Made by a program: the position numbers and the translations under genes
NCBI GenBank assembly: GCA_900766395.1
Contig: CAAFWB010000005.1
Coordinates: 1 to 15,878, forward strand
Length of the DNA stretch: 15,878 nt
DNA from: Clostridia bacterium
GTDB taxonomy: Bacteria > Bacillota > Clostridia > Christensenellales > UBA1242
Direction: 5' to 3'
The notes under the pieces: generated by a model
The model's input: the letters and a program-made list of their open reading frames with translations, nothing else
The model's database searches: none
Told to the model about the DNA's origin: nothing
Shown here: in pieces, positions 1 to 5,858 of the stretch
Layout of the letters: each line of letters opens with the position of its first letter
Position numbering within the stretch: the stretch's first letter is position 1

Positions 1-1
1 A

Positions 2-73
2 AAATCTTTCACAGATTTCATCAAAGACGAAGTTAGTCCACAAAAAGACGAGGACAGCATAAAGTTATTTTAA
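2..73 (+). CDS. 3' end of a gene entering from the left edge
   Basis: The second reading frame is open from the window edge to a TAA at 71-73 and encodes 23 residues ending in KDEDSIKLF. The tail is hydrophilic and charged, with no recognisable motif. A strong intrinsic terminator begins 10 nt after the stop, which supports a genuine gene end. The gene converges on asnA. Its function cannot be judged from this fragment. Confidence 0.6.
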   Translation, partial: KSFTDFIKDEVSPQKDEDSIKLF

Positions 74-82
74 AGAAAAAGC

Positions 83-114
83 AAAGACGAGGAAAACATC
101 CTCGTCTTTTTTTT
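83..114. terminator. bidirectional intrinsic terminator between convergent genes
   Basis: A perfect 11-bp stem (AAAGACGAGGA at 83-93 with its complement at 99-109) has a 5-nt loop and continues into a run of eight T on the plus strand. On the minus strand the stem is followed by TTTGCTTTTTC, so it can also end asnA transcription. The asnA stop codon lies at the foot of the stem. Confidence 0.85.
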
Positions 115-1108
115 ACAGCAATTCAATGCCTTGTTCCTTGCATTCTTTGATTGTTTGTTTATCCCAGTAACTCGATTGGACTTCTCCAATGTGTGCTCTC
201 TTGAGAAGCAACATACACAGCCTGCTTTGTCCAATTCCACCGCCTATTGTGAGCGGCAATTCATCTTGAAGAATTGCTTTGTGATATGCGTATTGCATCC
301 TTTCAATTTCCCCTGATTTTTCAAGTTGGCTAACCAATGCTTTTTTATCAACACGGATTCCCATGCTTGAAATTTCAAGAGCAATATCAAGCACATCATG
401 ATAGAACAACAAATCTCCGTCCAAGCTCCAATCGTCATAATCCGGCGCACGCAAATCATGTGGTTTTCCGTCACTGAGGTCATCACCAATTTGCATAATA
501 AACACCGTTTTATATTTTTTCGTGATTAAATATTCTCTTTCTTTTTCTGAACAAGTCGGATATTTATCCAACAAATCTTGACTGGTGATAAAGTGAACTT
601 TTTCACAAATATCGACACAATCAACTCCTCTGCGTTTCAAATATTTGGCAGTTTGGGAAATTGCTTTAACAATTTGTTTGACCGTGGATTGGAGATATTC
701 TTGCGTCCGTTGCTCTTTTGTTATAACTTTCTCCCAATCCCATTGGTCAACATAAATTGAATGTGTTGCATCCATTTTGTCATCGCGTCTTATTGCGGTC
801 ATATCTGTATACAAACCCTTTTGTTCAGAAAAACCATATTTTTTGAGTGCAAACCTTTTCCACTTTGCGAGAGATTGGACAATCTCAATTTCTTTTCCAT
901 CTTTCAACACATCAAAAGAAACTTTTCGTTCAGTTCCACTAAGGTCATCTTGCAACCCACTTTCTTTTGTGACAAGAAGCGGGGCCGAAACCCTGACCAA
1001 GTCCAATTTTTTTGATAATTTCTCGGCAAATTTTTCTTTTATAAGTTTTATATCTTTTTGAATTTCCATAACTGGAATTTTTGTGTATTTTTCTTTAATA
1101 ATTTTCAT
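113..1108 (-). CDS. asnA: aspartate--ammonia ligase (asparagine synthetase A)
   Basis: It makes asparagine from aspartate, ammonia and ATP in the cytoplasm. The 331 residues match the usual AsnA length of about 330. Family hallmarks visible are SGTERKVSFDV near residue 57, the RRDDKMDATHS segment at 107-117, DQWDWEK at 121-127 and the C-terminal GGGIGQSRLCMLLL at 289-302, which belongs to the class II aminoacyl-tRNA-synthetase-like fold. The ATG start follows AAGGAG with a 7-nt spacer. The gene appears monocistronic and ends at a bidirectional terminator. Upstream on the same strand lies a leader of about 320 nt with an Asn-rich peptide, two terminators, two more tiny ORFs and a hairpin masking this ribosome binding site. 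Expression is therefore probably controlled by the supply of charged tRNA-Asn. Family assignment is secure; the regulation is inferred. Confidence 0.96.
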   Translation of the reverse strand: MKIIKEKYTKIPVMEIQKDIKLIKEKFAEKLSKKLDLVRVSAPLLVTKESGLQDDLSGTERKVSFDVLKDGKEIEIVQSLAKWKRFALKKYGFSEQKGLYTDMTAIRRDDKMDATHSIYVDQWDWEKVITKEQRTQEYLQSTVKQIVKAISQTAKYLKRRGVDCVDICEKVHFITSQDLLDKYPTCSEKEREYLITKKYKTVFIMQIGDDLSDGKPHDLRAPDYDDWSLDGDLLFYHDVLDIALEISSMGIRVDKKALVSQLEKSGEIERMQYAYHKAILQDELPLTIGGGIGQSRLCMLLLKRAHIGEVQSSYWDKQTIKECKEQGIELL

Positions 1109-1115
1109 TTTATTT

Positions 1116-1156
1116 CTCCTTAAATTTTGTTTTTTTGAATTTATTTATTTAAGGAG
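1116..1156 (-). promoter_or_regulatory. hairpin sequestering the asnA ribosome binding site
   Basis: On the minus-strand RNA, CUCCUUAAAU (1147-1156) is perfectly complementary over 10 bp to AUUUAAGGAG (1116-1125), which contains the asnA Shine-Dalgarno AAGGAG (1116-1121). The loop is 21 nt. The 5' arm lies within codons 5-7 of the tiny ORF at 1141-1167, so a ribosome translating or pausing there would open the hairpin. The same CUCCUU can instead pair with the AAGGAG of that tiny ORF's own ribosome binding site (1174-1179). The two pairings are mutually exclusive. The pairing is read directly; its role is inferred. Confidence 0.6.
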
Positions 1157-1167
1157 TCAAAATTCAT
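1141..1167 (-). CDS. 8-residue ORF (MNFDSLNK) in the asnA leader
   Basis: An ATG with an excellent ribosome binding site (AAAGGAGGTG, 1171-1180) opens an 8-codon ORF ending in TAA. Its start overlaps the stop of the preceding tiny ORF (ATGA), so the two are probably coupled. It has Asn at codons 2 and 7. Codons 5-7 form the arm that hides the asnA ribosome binding site. It probably acts as a cis-acting leader peptide. There is no evidence that the product itself has a function, and it could be a chance ORF. Confidence 0.45.
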   Translation of the reverse strand: MNFDSLNK

Positions 1168-1226
1168 AAACACCTCCTTTGTCTTTTATTATTATCTTCT
1201 TCGCCCGCCACGGCATTTGTTTTCAT
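1164..1226 (-). CDS. 20-residue ORF in the asnA leader
   Basis: The start is supported by AAGGAG (1233-1238) with a 6-nt spacer, placed just after the U-run of the second terminator. It therefore lies only on transcripts that passed both terminators. The peptide starts MKTNAVAGEED, continues NNKRQRRCL, and has three Asn (4, 12, 13) and a basic C-terminus. Its codons AGG AGG form the ribosome binding site of the next 8-codon ORF, which it overlaps by ATGA. It does not match a family I recognise. A role as a second leader or relay ORF is inferred. Confidence 0.45.
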   Translation of the reverse strand: MKTNAVAGEEDNNKRQRRCL

Positions 1227-1243
1227 AACCTTCTCCTTTTAAT

Positions 1244-1273
1244 AAAAAACCAGCACCTCTTTTGGGGTGCTGG
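1244..1273 (-). terminator. second (distal) terminator in the asnA leader
   Basis: On the minus strand CCAGCACC (1266-1273) pairs with GGTGCTGG (1250-1257) over 8 bp around an 8-nt loop, followed by TTTTTT. Its 5' arm AGCACCC is also complementary over 7 nt to the 3' arm GGGUGCU of the proximal terminator. Release of that arm would therefore compete with this hairpin. Confidence 0.8.
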
Positions 1274-1281
1274 CAGTGTAA

Positions 1282-1315
1282 TAAAAAGCACCCACTTGGA
1301 TTTCAAGTGAGTGCT
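1282..1315 (-). terminator. attenuator terminator after the Asn-rich leader peptide
   Basis: On the minus strand AGCACUCACUUG (1304-1315) pairs with CAAGUGGGUGCU (1287-1298) over 12 bp around a 5-nt loop, followed by UUUUAUU. One pair is a U-G wobble that would be an A-C mismatch on the plus strand, so the hairpin is built for the minus-strand RNA. It lies about 50 nt after the leader peptide stop, as expected of a ribosome-controlled attenuator. Confidence 0.85.
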
Positions 1316-1363
1316 GATTTAACTTTTATAGTTTAGATTTTTTCAACAACAAATTGAAACCCA
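1297..1363 (-). promoter_or_regulatory. candidate antiterminator pairing of the asnA attenuator
   Basis: UGGGUUUCAA (1354-1363) can pair over 10 bp, with one G-U, with UUGAAAUCCA (1297-1306). The second segment covers the loop and inner stem of the attenuator terminator, so the two structures exclude each other. The first segment starts 3 nt after the leader stop codon and would be covered by a ribosome terminating there. It would be free when a ribosome stalls in the Asn run. A competing stem also joins the leader coding region to downstream sequence: 1409-1415 with 1331-1337, and 1391-1397 with 1344-1350. Pairings are read directly; the switch is inferred. Confidence 0.65.
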
Positions 1364-1366
1364 TAT

Positions 1367-1417
1367 TCATGTGTTTGAATTTTTATTATTGTTGTTGTTA
1401 TTGATAAGTCTAAACAT
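1367..1417 (-). CDS. Asn-rich attenuation leader peptide for asnA
   Basis: The 16-residue peptide MFRLINNNNNNKNSNT has eight Asn, six of them consecutive (codons 6-11), placed directly upstream of an asparagine synthetase gene. The start is supported by AAGGAG (1424-1429) with a 6-nt spacer, and a perfect-consensus promoter lies only about 23 nt upstream of the start codon. The stop is followed by an antiterminator segment and a terminator. This matches the logic of amino-acid leader peptides such as those of the his and trp operons: scarce charged tRNA-Asn stalls the ribosome in the run and lets transcription reach asnA. The product itself is expected to have no further role. Confidence 0.85.
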   Translation of the reverse strand: MFRLINNNNNNKNSNT

Positions 1418-1439
1418 ATTTTTCTCCTTGTTTTTTGTC

Positions 1440-1469
1440 ATTATATTACGCACAAAATATTTTTGTCAA
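1440..1469 (-). promoter_or_regulatory. promoter of the asnA leader and asnA
   Basis: A perfect TTGACA (1464-1469) and a perfect TATAAT (1440-1445) are separated by 18 nt on the minus strand. The expected start of transcription is near 1433, giving a short untranslated stretch before the leader peptide. Confidence 0.88.
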
Positions 1470-1591
1470 TAGTTTGTTAAAATATTATTTATCTCGATGT
1501 CAACATTTAGATGACAAAAGAATCAAAAGTTGTTCGGTCAAGCCCATAAACAATTTTATGAGAACGGAAAAATCAAGCTCAATCCACTTAA

Positions 1592-1619
1592 TAAAAACAA
1601 GGGGCGCCCCTTGTTTTTA
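1592..1619. terminator. bidirectional intrinsic terminator
   Basis: A perfect 28-nt palindrome, TAAAAACAAGGGGC followed by its complement, has a GC-rich core flanked by A and T runs. It sits 10 nt beyond the stop codon of the minus-strand gene at 1629-2534 and would end its transcripts. It also shields the asnA promoter region. Confidence 0.85.
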
Positions 1620-1628
1620 CTTTGTTGT

Positions 1629-2534
1629 TTATTGATTTCGTTCTGTTTGTCTTTCTAATTTCGCAGTTTTATCCAATGGAAGTTTTTTATCGGTTGAAAT
1701 CTCGTATATTGCCAACCTTGCTTTTGTGAAATCAATGCCATTTTCTGAAATTAACGAATCACTTTCCAAAATCGTTTTTTCATCCAAATCATTGGATTTG
1801 ATATATCTCTCCATACTTTCACTAATTGATGGAATAGTGAAATCTCTATATTTTGCGTCCACGAACAAACTAAAATTAATGTAATTGTATTGTTCTTTTA
1901 TATTTGCATAATTTTTCTTCAATTCAGCATTGCGTTGAGATATTTTATCAACTTGATTTTTTGTCATTACATATTTGACGAGTGTTTCTTTTTGGTCAAA
2001 AGTTAAATTATTTATGCAACTTGCTAGTTCTTTGTTTTTTTCAAATTTTTCGCGTTCACGATTTTGCAATCTCTTTTCAATCAAATTGTTTTCTTGGACA
2101 TATTTCTTAAACGCTTTCTCATTTTTGAAATTATTTCCTATTTCCTTTTTCAGTTGGAGCATCACACATGTTCTTTCGATATCATCTTCAGTAATAATGC
2201 GAATAAGTTTTGGTGATGGTTTTGTCTTTTGCATCAAAATTTCAGGAGTCGCACCTTCAAGCAATATTTGCTTTTTTTCATTATAATTATACTCTTCGTT
2301 TTCATCCAAAAATTTGAGAACTTTGAGTGCGTTGGCATCATAGGTGTTTACAATGTCGAGTATTTTACATAATTGTATTTTTGAATCTTGCAATTCGGAT
2401 TCATTTTGCAACAATTCGGATAATGTCTTTTTTGCAGTACCAACAAGTCGATTCAAATATTCCCCATATTCCATCAACCCAGTATAACCTCTTCTTAAGT
2501 TTTTATCTTGTAGCAATTCAAATTTTGATAACAT
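1629..2534 (-). CDS. hypothetical protein, charged and mostly helical
   Basis: The 301-residue protein has no signal peptide, membrane segment or motif that I recognise. It is rich in Lys, Glu, Asn and Gln, with a helix- or coiled-coil-prone centre (about 120-215, including KRLQNREREKFEKNKEL). It contains repeated leucine-rich segments near the N-terminus (KTLSELLQNESELQDSKIQL). The ATG start follows GGAGGAG with a 4-nt spacer. It has its own promoter and its own terminator, so it is a stand-alone transcription unit. It could be a scaffold or accessory protein of the lineage, but no function is claimed. The clear ribosome binding site, promoter and terminator make it very likely to be a real gene. 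Confidence 0.88.
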   Translation of the reverse strand: MLSKFELLQDKNLRRGYTGLMEYGEYLNRLVGTAKKTLSELLQNESELQDSKIQLCKILDIVNTYDANALKVLKFLDENEEYNYNEKKQILLEGATPEILMQKTKPSPKLIRIITEDDIERTCVMLQLKKEIGNNFKNEKAFKKYVQENNLIEKRLQNREREKFEKNKELASCINNLTFDQKETLVKYVMTKNQVDKISQRNAELKKNYANIKEQYNYINFSLFVDAKYRDFTIPSISESMERYIKSNDLDEKTILESDSLISENGIDFTKARLAIYEISTDKKLPLDKTAKLERQTERNQ

Positions 2535-2562
2535 AATTCTCCTCCATATGATTATTGTAGTT

Positions 2563-2590
2563 ATTTTATCATAAATATGCTTATTGTCAA
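2563..2590 (-). promoter_or_regulatory. promoter of the 301-residue hypothetical gene
   Basis: On the minus strand TTGACA (2585-2590) and TAAAAT (2563-2568) are separated by 16 nt, with TG one base before the -10, an extended -10 arrangement. It lies 29 nt before the start codon. Confidence 0.75.
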
Positions 2591-2717
2591 CCCATCAAAT
2601 TTAGAATGGATTCATCGAACAAAAAAACATGGGGAGAATTTCCTCAATACCATTTGTTTTATGCTAGTCAAGTAGCAACTTAAACTCCGCTGACGGGCTT
2701 GCAAAGACTGGCGCCTG

Positions 2718-2776
2718 CCACACGCTGTGGTTCCAAATGCAAAGCATTTGTTGCACAAAGTGCAAAAGTCCCACCA
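2718..2776. repeat. chain of perfect short hairpins with 3-nt loops beside the tRNA
   Basis: Three perfect inverted repeats follow one another: CCACA-CGC-TGTGG (2718-2730), CAAATGC-AAA-GCATTTG (2734-2750) and TTGCAC-AAA-GTGCAA (2751-2765). They are followed by AAGTCCCACCA (2766-2776), an inverted copy of 11 nt of the tRNA-Leu T-arm and acceptor junction at 2811-2821. The stretch 2670-2780 is clearly richer in GC than its surroundings and holds no convincing gene. It could be an interspersed palindromic repeat or the scar of an insertion. Both readings are inferred. Confidence 0.45.
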
Positions 2777-2778
2777 AC

Positions 2779-2802
2779 AAAAAAAGACCCGAAGGTCTTT
2801 TT
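2779..2802 (-). terminator. terminator of the tRNA-Leu gene
   Basis: On the minus strand AAAAAGACC-UUCG-GGUCUUUUU forms a 9-bp stem closed by a UUCG tetraloop and followed by more T. It begins at the last base of the encoded CCA end. Confidence 0.88.
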
Positions 2803-2883
2803 GGTGCTGGTGGTGGGACTTGAACCCACACGGTCTCCCACACGCCCCTTAAACGTGCGCGTCTGCCATTCCGCCACACCAGC
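2802..2883 (-). tRNA. tRNA-Leu, anticodon AAG
   Basis: It folds as an 82-nt class II tRNA with CCA encoded. The acceptor stem is GCTGGTG/CACCAGC, the D region is GCGGAATGGCAGACGC, the anticodon stem is CACGT/GCGTG, the variable region is 11 nt, and the T-arm is GTGGG-TTCAAGT-CCCAC. The 7-nt anticodon loop TTAAGGG gives anticodon AAG, which reads CUU and, if A34 is converted to inosine, also CUC and CUA. A34 in tRNA-Leu is uncommon in bacteria but is known from some Bacillota. It appears as a single gene with its own promoter and terminator. Confidence 0.92.
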
Positions 2884-2894
2884 AAGCATGGATT

Positions 2895-2923
2895 ATGTTA
2901 GCATTATTATTTTTTGTTGTCAA
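2895..2923 (-). promoter_or_regulatory. promoter of tRNA-Leu
   Basis: On the minus strand TTGACA (2918-2923) and TAACAT (2895-2900) are spaced by 17 nt, with TG one base before the -10. It lies 11 nt before the 5' end of the mature tRNA. Confidence 0.8.
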
Positions 2924-2969
2924 GAGATATTAAAGAAAAATTTACTTTTAGTTTCTTAAAAAAAACAAA

Positions 2970-3050
2970 CTAATCCCAAAGAATCCTTAGTCCACTTGGC
3001 TCAACTTCTCCACCACATTTTTTGCAAATATAGCCGCATCCATCTCCCAT
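2970..3050 (-). CDS. possible 26-residue zinc-ribbon-like small protein
   Basis: An ATG preceded by AGAGGTGGG (a plausible ribosome binding site) opens a 26-codon ORF that starts MGDGCGYICKKCGGEVEP and ends LRILWD. The Cys pattern CxxxCxxCGG resembles half of a zinc ribbon; a complete ribbon would need a second Cys pair. It may be a truncated relic of a longer zinc-ribbon protein or a true microprotein. A weak extended -10 (TGATATTCT) lies upstream. It sits downstream of the Ca2+ ATPase on the same strand, beyond that gene's terminator. Confidence 0.4.
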   Translation of the reverse strand: MGDGCGYICKKCGGEVEPSGLRILWD

Positions 3051-3106
3051 AACCCACCTCTCTTTTTAGAATATCACAAAAACACAAATTTAAAAACCTT
3101 TATAAC

Positions 3107-3130
3107 AAAAAAGAGAGGTTATTTTCTCTC
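3107..3130 (-). terminator. terminator overlapping the end of the Ca2+ ATPase gene
   Basis: On the minus strand GAGAG (3126-3130) pairs with CTCTC (3113-3117) across an 8-nt loop containing the stop codon, followed by TTTTTT. The upstream arm lies inside the last codons of the gene. The 3' arm belongs to ACCTCTCTTTTT, which is also inverted at 3055-3066. Confidence 0.65.
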
Positions 3131-5746
3131 TTCTTTTTTTGCGATTATTAGTCCCGAAAAATATTTGTATGCTTCGTTTGCTGGGATTATTGAAACCGAA
3201 AGTCCAAAAACAATCAACCATTCTCTCCAACCAAGTGTCACAAGTCCTAAAATGCCAGCGAGCGGTGTGAACATCACAATCGCAAGCAAGACAACGCATG
3301 CTCCCAGTGCAACGAGCAACCAAATGTTTTTGAAGTGTGCTGTTTTGAAAATTGAATTATTGCTTCTTGCCGAAAGCATATAAAGAATTTCGACAAGGTT
3401 TATTGTGACAAATGCCATTGTTGTGGCAAGTTGTGGTCCGCCCAAATACTTTCCGAGCAAGAATGCTCCAACAACAAGTCCCGCTTGAATAAATGCCATA
3501 ATGCAAATTTTCATGCCGACACCACCCGAGAACAGTGATTTTTTGGAGTCGCGTGGCGGTCTTGACATAACATCTCGTTCTGCTGGCTCAACACCGAGCG
3601 CAATGGCGGGAAAACTGTCACTAACAAGGTTGACGAACAAGATTTGTATTGGCGTCAAGAAAGTGAGACTTGGAAATGCCAAAATACAAATCAAAAGTGC
3701 CAAAACCTCACACACATTTGTCGTGAATAAGAAACTAACTGTTTTTTGAATGTTGGCATAAATTTTTCTGCCTTCTTCAACCGCAAGCACGATTGTTGAA
3801 AAACTGTCGTCAGTGACAATCATGTCGGCAACTTGTTTTGTGACATCAGTTCCAGTTATCCCCATACCAACACCAATGCTTGCTTTTTTGAGACTTGGCG
3901 CATCGTTGACACCGTCCCCTGTCATCGACACAACCTTGCCCAGTTTTTTGAAGCTTTCAACAATTCTAACTTTGTTTTCAGGGCTAACACGTGCAAACAC
4001 GCAAACGGTTTGTAATTTTTTCAAAAACTCTTCATCATCAAGCGCATCAATTTGCAAACCCGTGAGAACTTCGCTTGACTTTGTTGCAATCCCAACTTGC
4101 TTTGCAATTGCAAGAGCGGTTGATTTGTGATCGCCCGTAATCATAACCGCGCGCATTCCGGCATGTTGACATTTTGCAACTGCTTCTGCCACATCGTCAC
4201 GAGGCGGGTCAATCATTCCTTCAAGTCCAACATAAATTAAATTTTCTTCATCAAAATCGTCAATGTTTTGACAAATTTTATACGCACCCGCAAGCACACG
4301 CAAGGCATCGTTTGAAAAACTTTGGTTGATTTCAATAATTTTGTTTCTCAAATTCTCATCAAGGTCAACAACTTTTCCGTTTATCAACGCTTGTGAGCAA
4401 ACACTCAAAACTTCATCAACCCCACCTTTGAGATACATGGTTTGCGTTTCGCCTTTTTCACAAACGCACGACATAAGTTTTCTCTTTGAGTCAAAAGGTA
4501 TTTCAAAAATTCTCGAATTTTCTTTATCAAGGACTTGTTTGTCAAAACCATTCCCGAATGCAAAATCACAAAGTGCCGTTTCTGTTGGGTCGCCTACAAA
4601 TCTTTTTTCGTCCTTGCGCGAATCGTTGCAAAGCGTAAAAATTTTTTGCAATATATCAAAACTTTTTTGCTTGTTTGCTTCAAGTTCGTCAAAAACATCA
4701 ACCCCAATGGATATGCGTTTGACTGTCATCTGATTTTTTGTTAGCGTCCCAGTTTTGTCAGAGCAAATAATTTCACAACACCCCAACGTTTCAACAGCGT
4801 GCAATCTTTTCACAATGGCACGGCGCTTTGCCAGTTTTGAAACACCGAGCGCCATAATGATTGTGACAACCGCCGGCAAGCTTTCGGGAATTGCTGCAAC
4901 AGCAAGTGCAACAGAAGTCATGAACGCATTAAAGAGTGACTGACCACCCCTCAAAAATTCAAGCAAAAATGTGACAACCGCAACACCCAAAACAACAAAT
5001 GTCAAAATTTTTCCAACCGATTTTAACGAATTTTGAAGCGGTGTCGCTTCGGTTTTTGTGTCGCCAAGAATGGTTGCAATTTTTCCAACTTCGGTATCCA
5101 TGCCAGTTGCAACAACAATTCCAAGCCCTCTGCCATAAACGACAACAGACGAAGAATATGCCATGTTTATTCGGTCGCCGAGTGCACAATTTTTTGAAAC
5201 AACTGCACCTGGATTTTTTAGCACAGGCTCACTCTCGCCAGTGAGAGAAGATTCGTCACATTTGAGCATTGCGCCCTCAAAAAGACGAAGGTCCGCAGGA
5301 ACAATATCCCCCGCTTCCAAAACAACAATGTCGCCAATGACCAAATCTTTGCAGTTAACCTTTGTGATTACGCCGCCACGCAAAACCTTTGCTTGCGACT
5401 CGGTCATTTTTTTCAAACTTTCGAGTGCTTTTTCCGCTTTTTGTTCTTGGCAAAACCCAATCACTGCATTGAGAATGACAATAAACAAAATGATTGACCC
5501 GTCAACATACTCCCCAAAGCAAAGCGAAACAATCCCCGCAACCAACAAAATCAAAATCATAATATCGGCAAATTGTTTCAAAAACTTGAGAACAGGGCTT
5601 GTCTTTTTTGCATGAACAAGCTCATTTGCCCCATCTTTCTCAAGTCTGTGTTCGGCGACTTTTTGACTTAGTCCCTCACTCGAACTTTTTGTTTCCTCAT
5701 AAATTTTTTTCACACTTTCTTCGTGTGCAACAAGATTTATTTTCAT
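3119..5746 (-). CDS. P-type Ca2+-transporting ATPase (P2A, SERCA-like)
   Basis: It exports Ca2+ across the cytoplasmic membrane using ATP. The 875 residues show the whole P-type order: N-terminal cation-ATPase domain, actuator motif TGES (169-172), M4 PESLP (287-291), phosphorylation site DKTGTLT (330-336), nucleotide-binding KGG (440-442), TGD (537-539) and hinge TGDGVNDAP (609-617). Ca2+-binding residues of the SERCA pattern are present: E288 in M4, N677 and E680 in M5, N706, S709 and D710 in M6. This favours Ca2+ over other P2 cargo. Ten membrane segments fit the hydrophobicity. There is no ribosome binding site before the ATG, and a -10-like TAAATT ends 6 nt before it, suggesting a leaderless mRNA. 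It lies downstream of uppP, but it appears to have its own promoter. Confidence 0.95.
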   Translation of the reverse strand: MKINLVAHEESVKKIYEETKSSSEGLSQKVAEHRLEKDGANELVHAKKTSPVLKFLKQFADIMILILLVAGIVSLCFGEYVDGSIILFIVILNAVIGFCQEQKAEKALESLKKMTESQAKVLRGGVITKVNCKDLVIGDIVVLEAGDIVPADLRLFEGAMLKCDESSLTGESEPVLKNPGAVVSKNCALGDRINMAYSSSVVVYGRGLGIVVATGMDTEVGKIATILGDTKTEATPLQNSLKSVGKILTFVVLGVAVVTFLLEFLRGGQSLFNAFMTSVALAVAAIPESLPAVVTIIMALGVSKLAKRRAIVKRLHAVETLGCCEIICSDKTGTLTKNQMTVKRISIGVDVFDELEANKQKSFDILQKIFTLCNDSRKDEKRFVGDPTETALCDFAFGNGFDKQVLDKENSRIFEIPFDSKRKLMSCVCEKGETQTMYLKGGVDEVLSVCSQALINGKVVDLDENLRNKIIEINQSFSNDALRVLAGAYKICQNIDDFDEENLIYVGLEGMIDPPRDDVAEAVAKCQHAGMRAVMITGDHKSTALAIAKQVGIATKSSEVLTGLQIDALDDEEFLKKLQTVCVFARVSPENKVRIVESFKKLGKVVSMTGDGVNDAPSLKKASIGVGMGITGTDVTKQVADMIVTDDSFSTIVLAVEEGRKIYANIQKTVSFLFTTNVCEVLALLICILAFPSLTFLTPIQILFVNLVSDSFPAIALGVEPAERDVMSRPPRDSKKSLFSGGVGMKICIMAFIQAGLVVGAFLLGKYLGGPQLATTMAFVTINLVEILYMLSARSNNSIFKTAHFKNIWLLVALGACVVLLAIVMFTPLAGILGLVTLGWREWLIVFGLSVSIIPANEAYKYFSGLIIAKKEERK

Positions 5747-5752
5747 ATAAGT

Positions 5753-5781
5753 AATTTATGTTATTTTTAGCGTTTTAGCAA
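5753..5781 (-). promoter_or_regulatory. putative promoter of the Ca2+ ATPase gene (leaderless type)
   Basis: On the minus strand TTGCTA (5776-5781) and TAAATT (5753-5758) are spaced by 17 nt. The -35 is identical to that of ftsH. Six nt separate the -10 from the ATG, so transcription would start at or next to the start codon. The -10 is weak (four of six consensus bases). Confidence 0.45.
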
Positions 5782-5858
5782 GAAAAACAATACGATTTCC
5801 ACAAAAGCGTGGTTATAAATCATCAACGCAATAAAAAATTAATACGCAAGCGGTTTTA

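Noticed and set aside
1109..1470. T-box riboswitch upstream of asnA
   Set aside because: T-boxes are common before Asn genes in Bacillota, but no TGGNACCGCG-type T-box sequence or specifier stem is present. The Asn-run ORF and competing hairpins explain the leader better.
2586..2673. Short plus-strand frames of about 25-30 codons (for example the ORF starting MDSSNKKTWG) in 2586-2673
   Set aside because: Two overlapping frames look equally open, neither has a ribosome binding site, and the stretch overlaps the promoter of the opposite gene. A decayed gene end cannot be excluded.
2766..2821. Attachment site of an integrated element at tRNA-Leu
   Set aside because: The copied tRNA segment is inverted rather than a direct repeat, only 11 nt long, and no integrase gene is nearby.
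2664..2959. Open frames of about 70-86 codons on both strands across the tRNA-Leu gene
   Set aside because: They are chance frames through the tRNA, its terminator and the hairpin chain; no ribosome binding site or family match.
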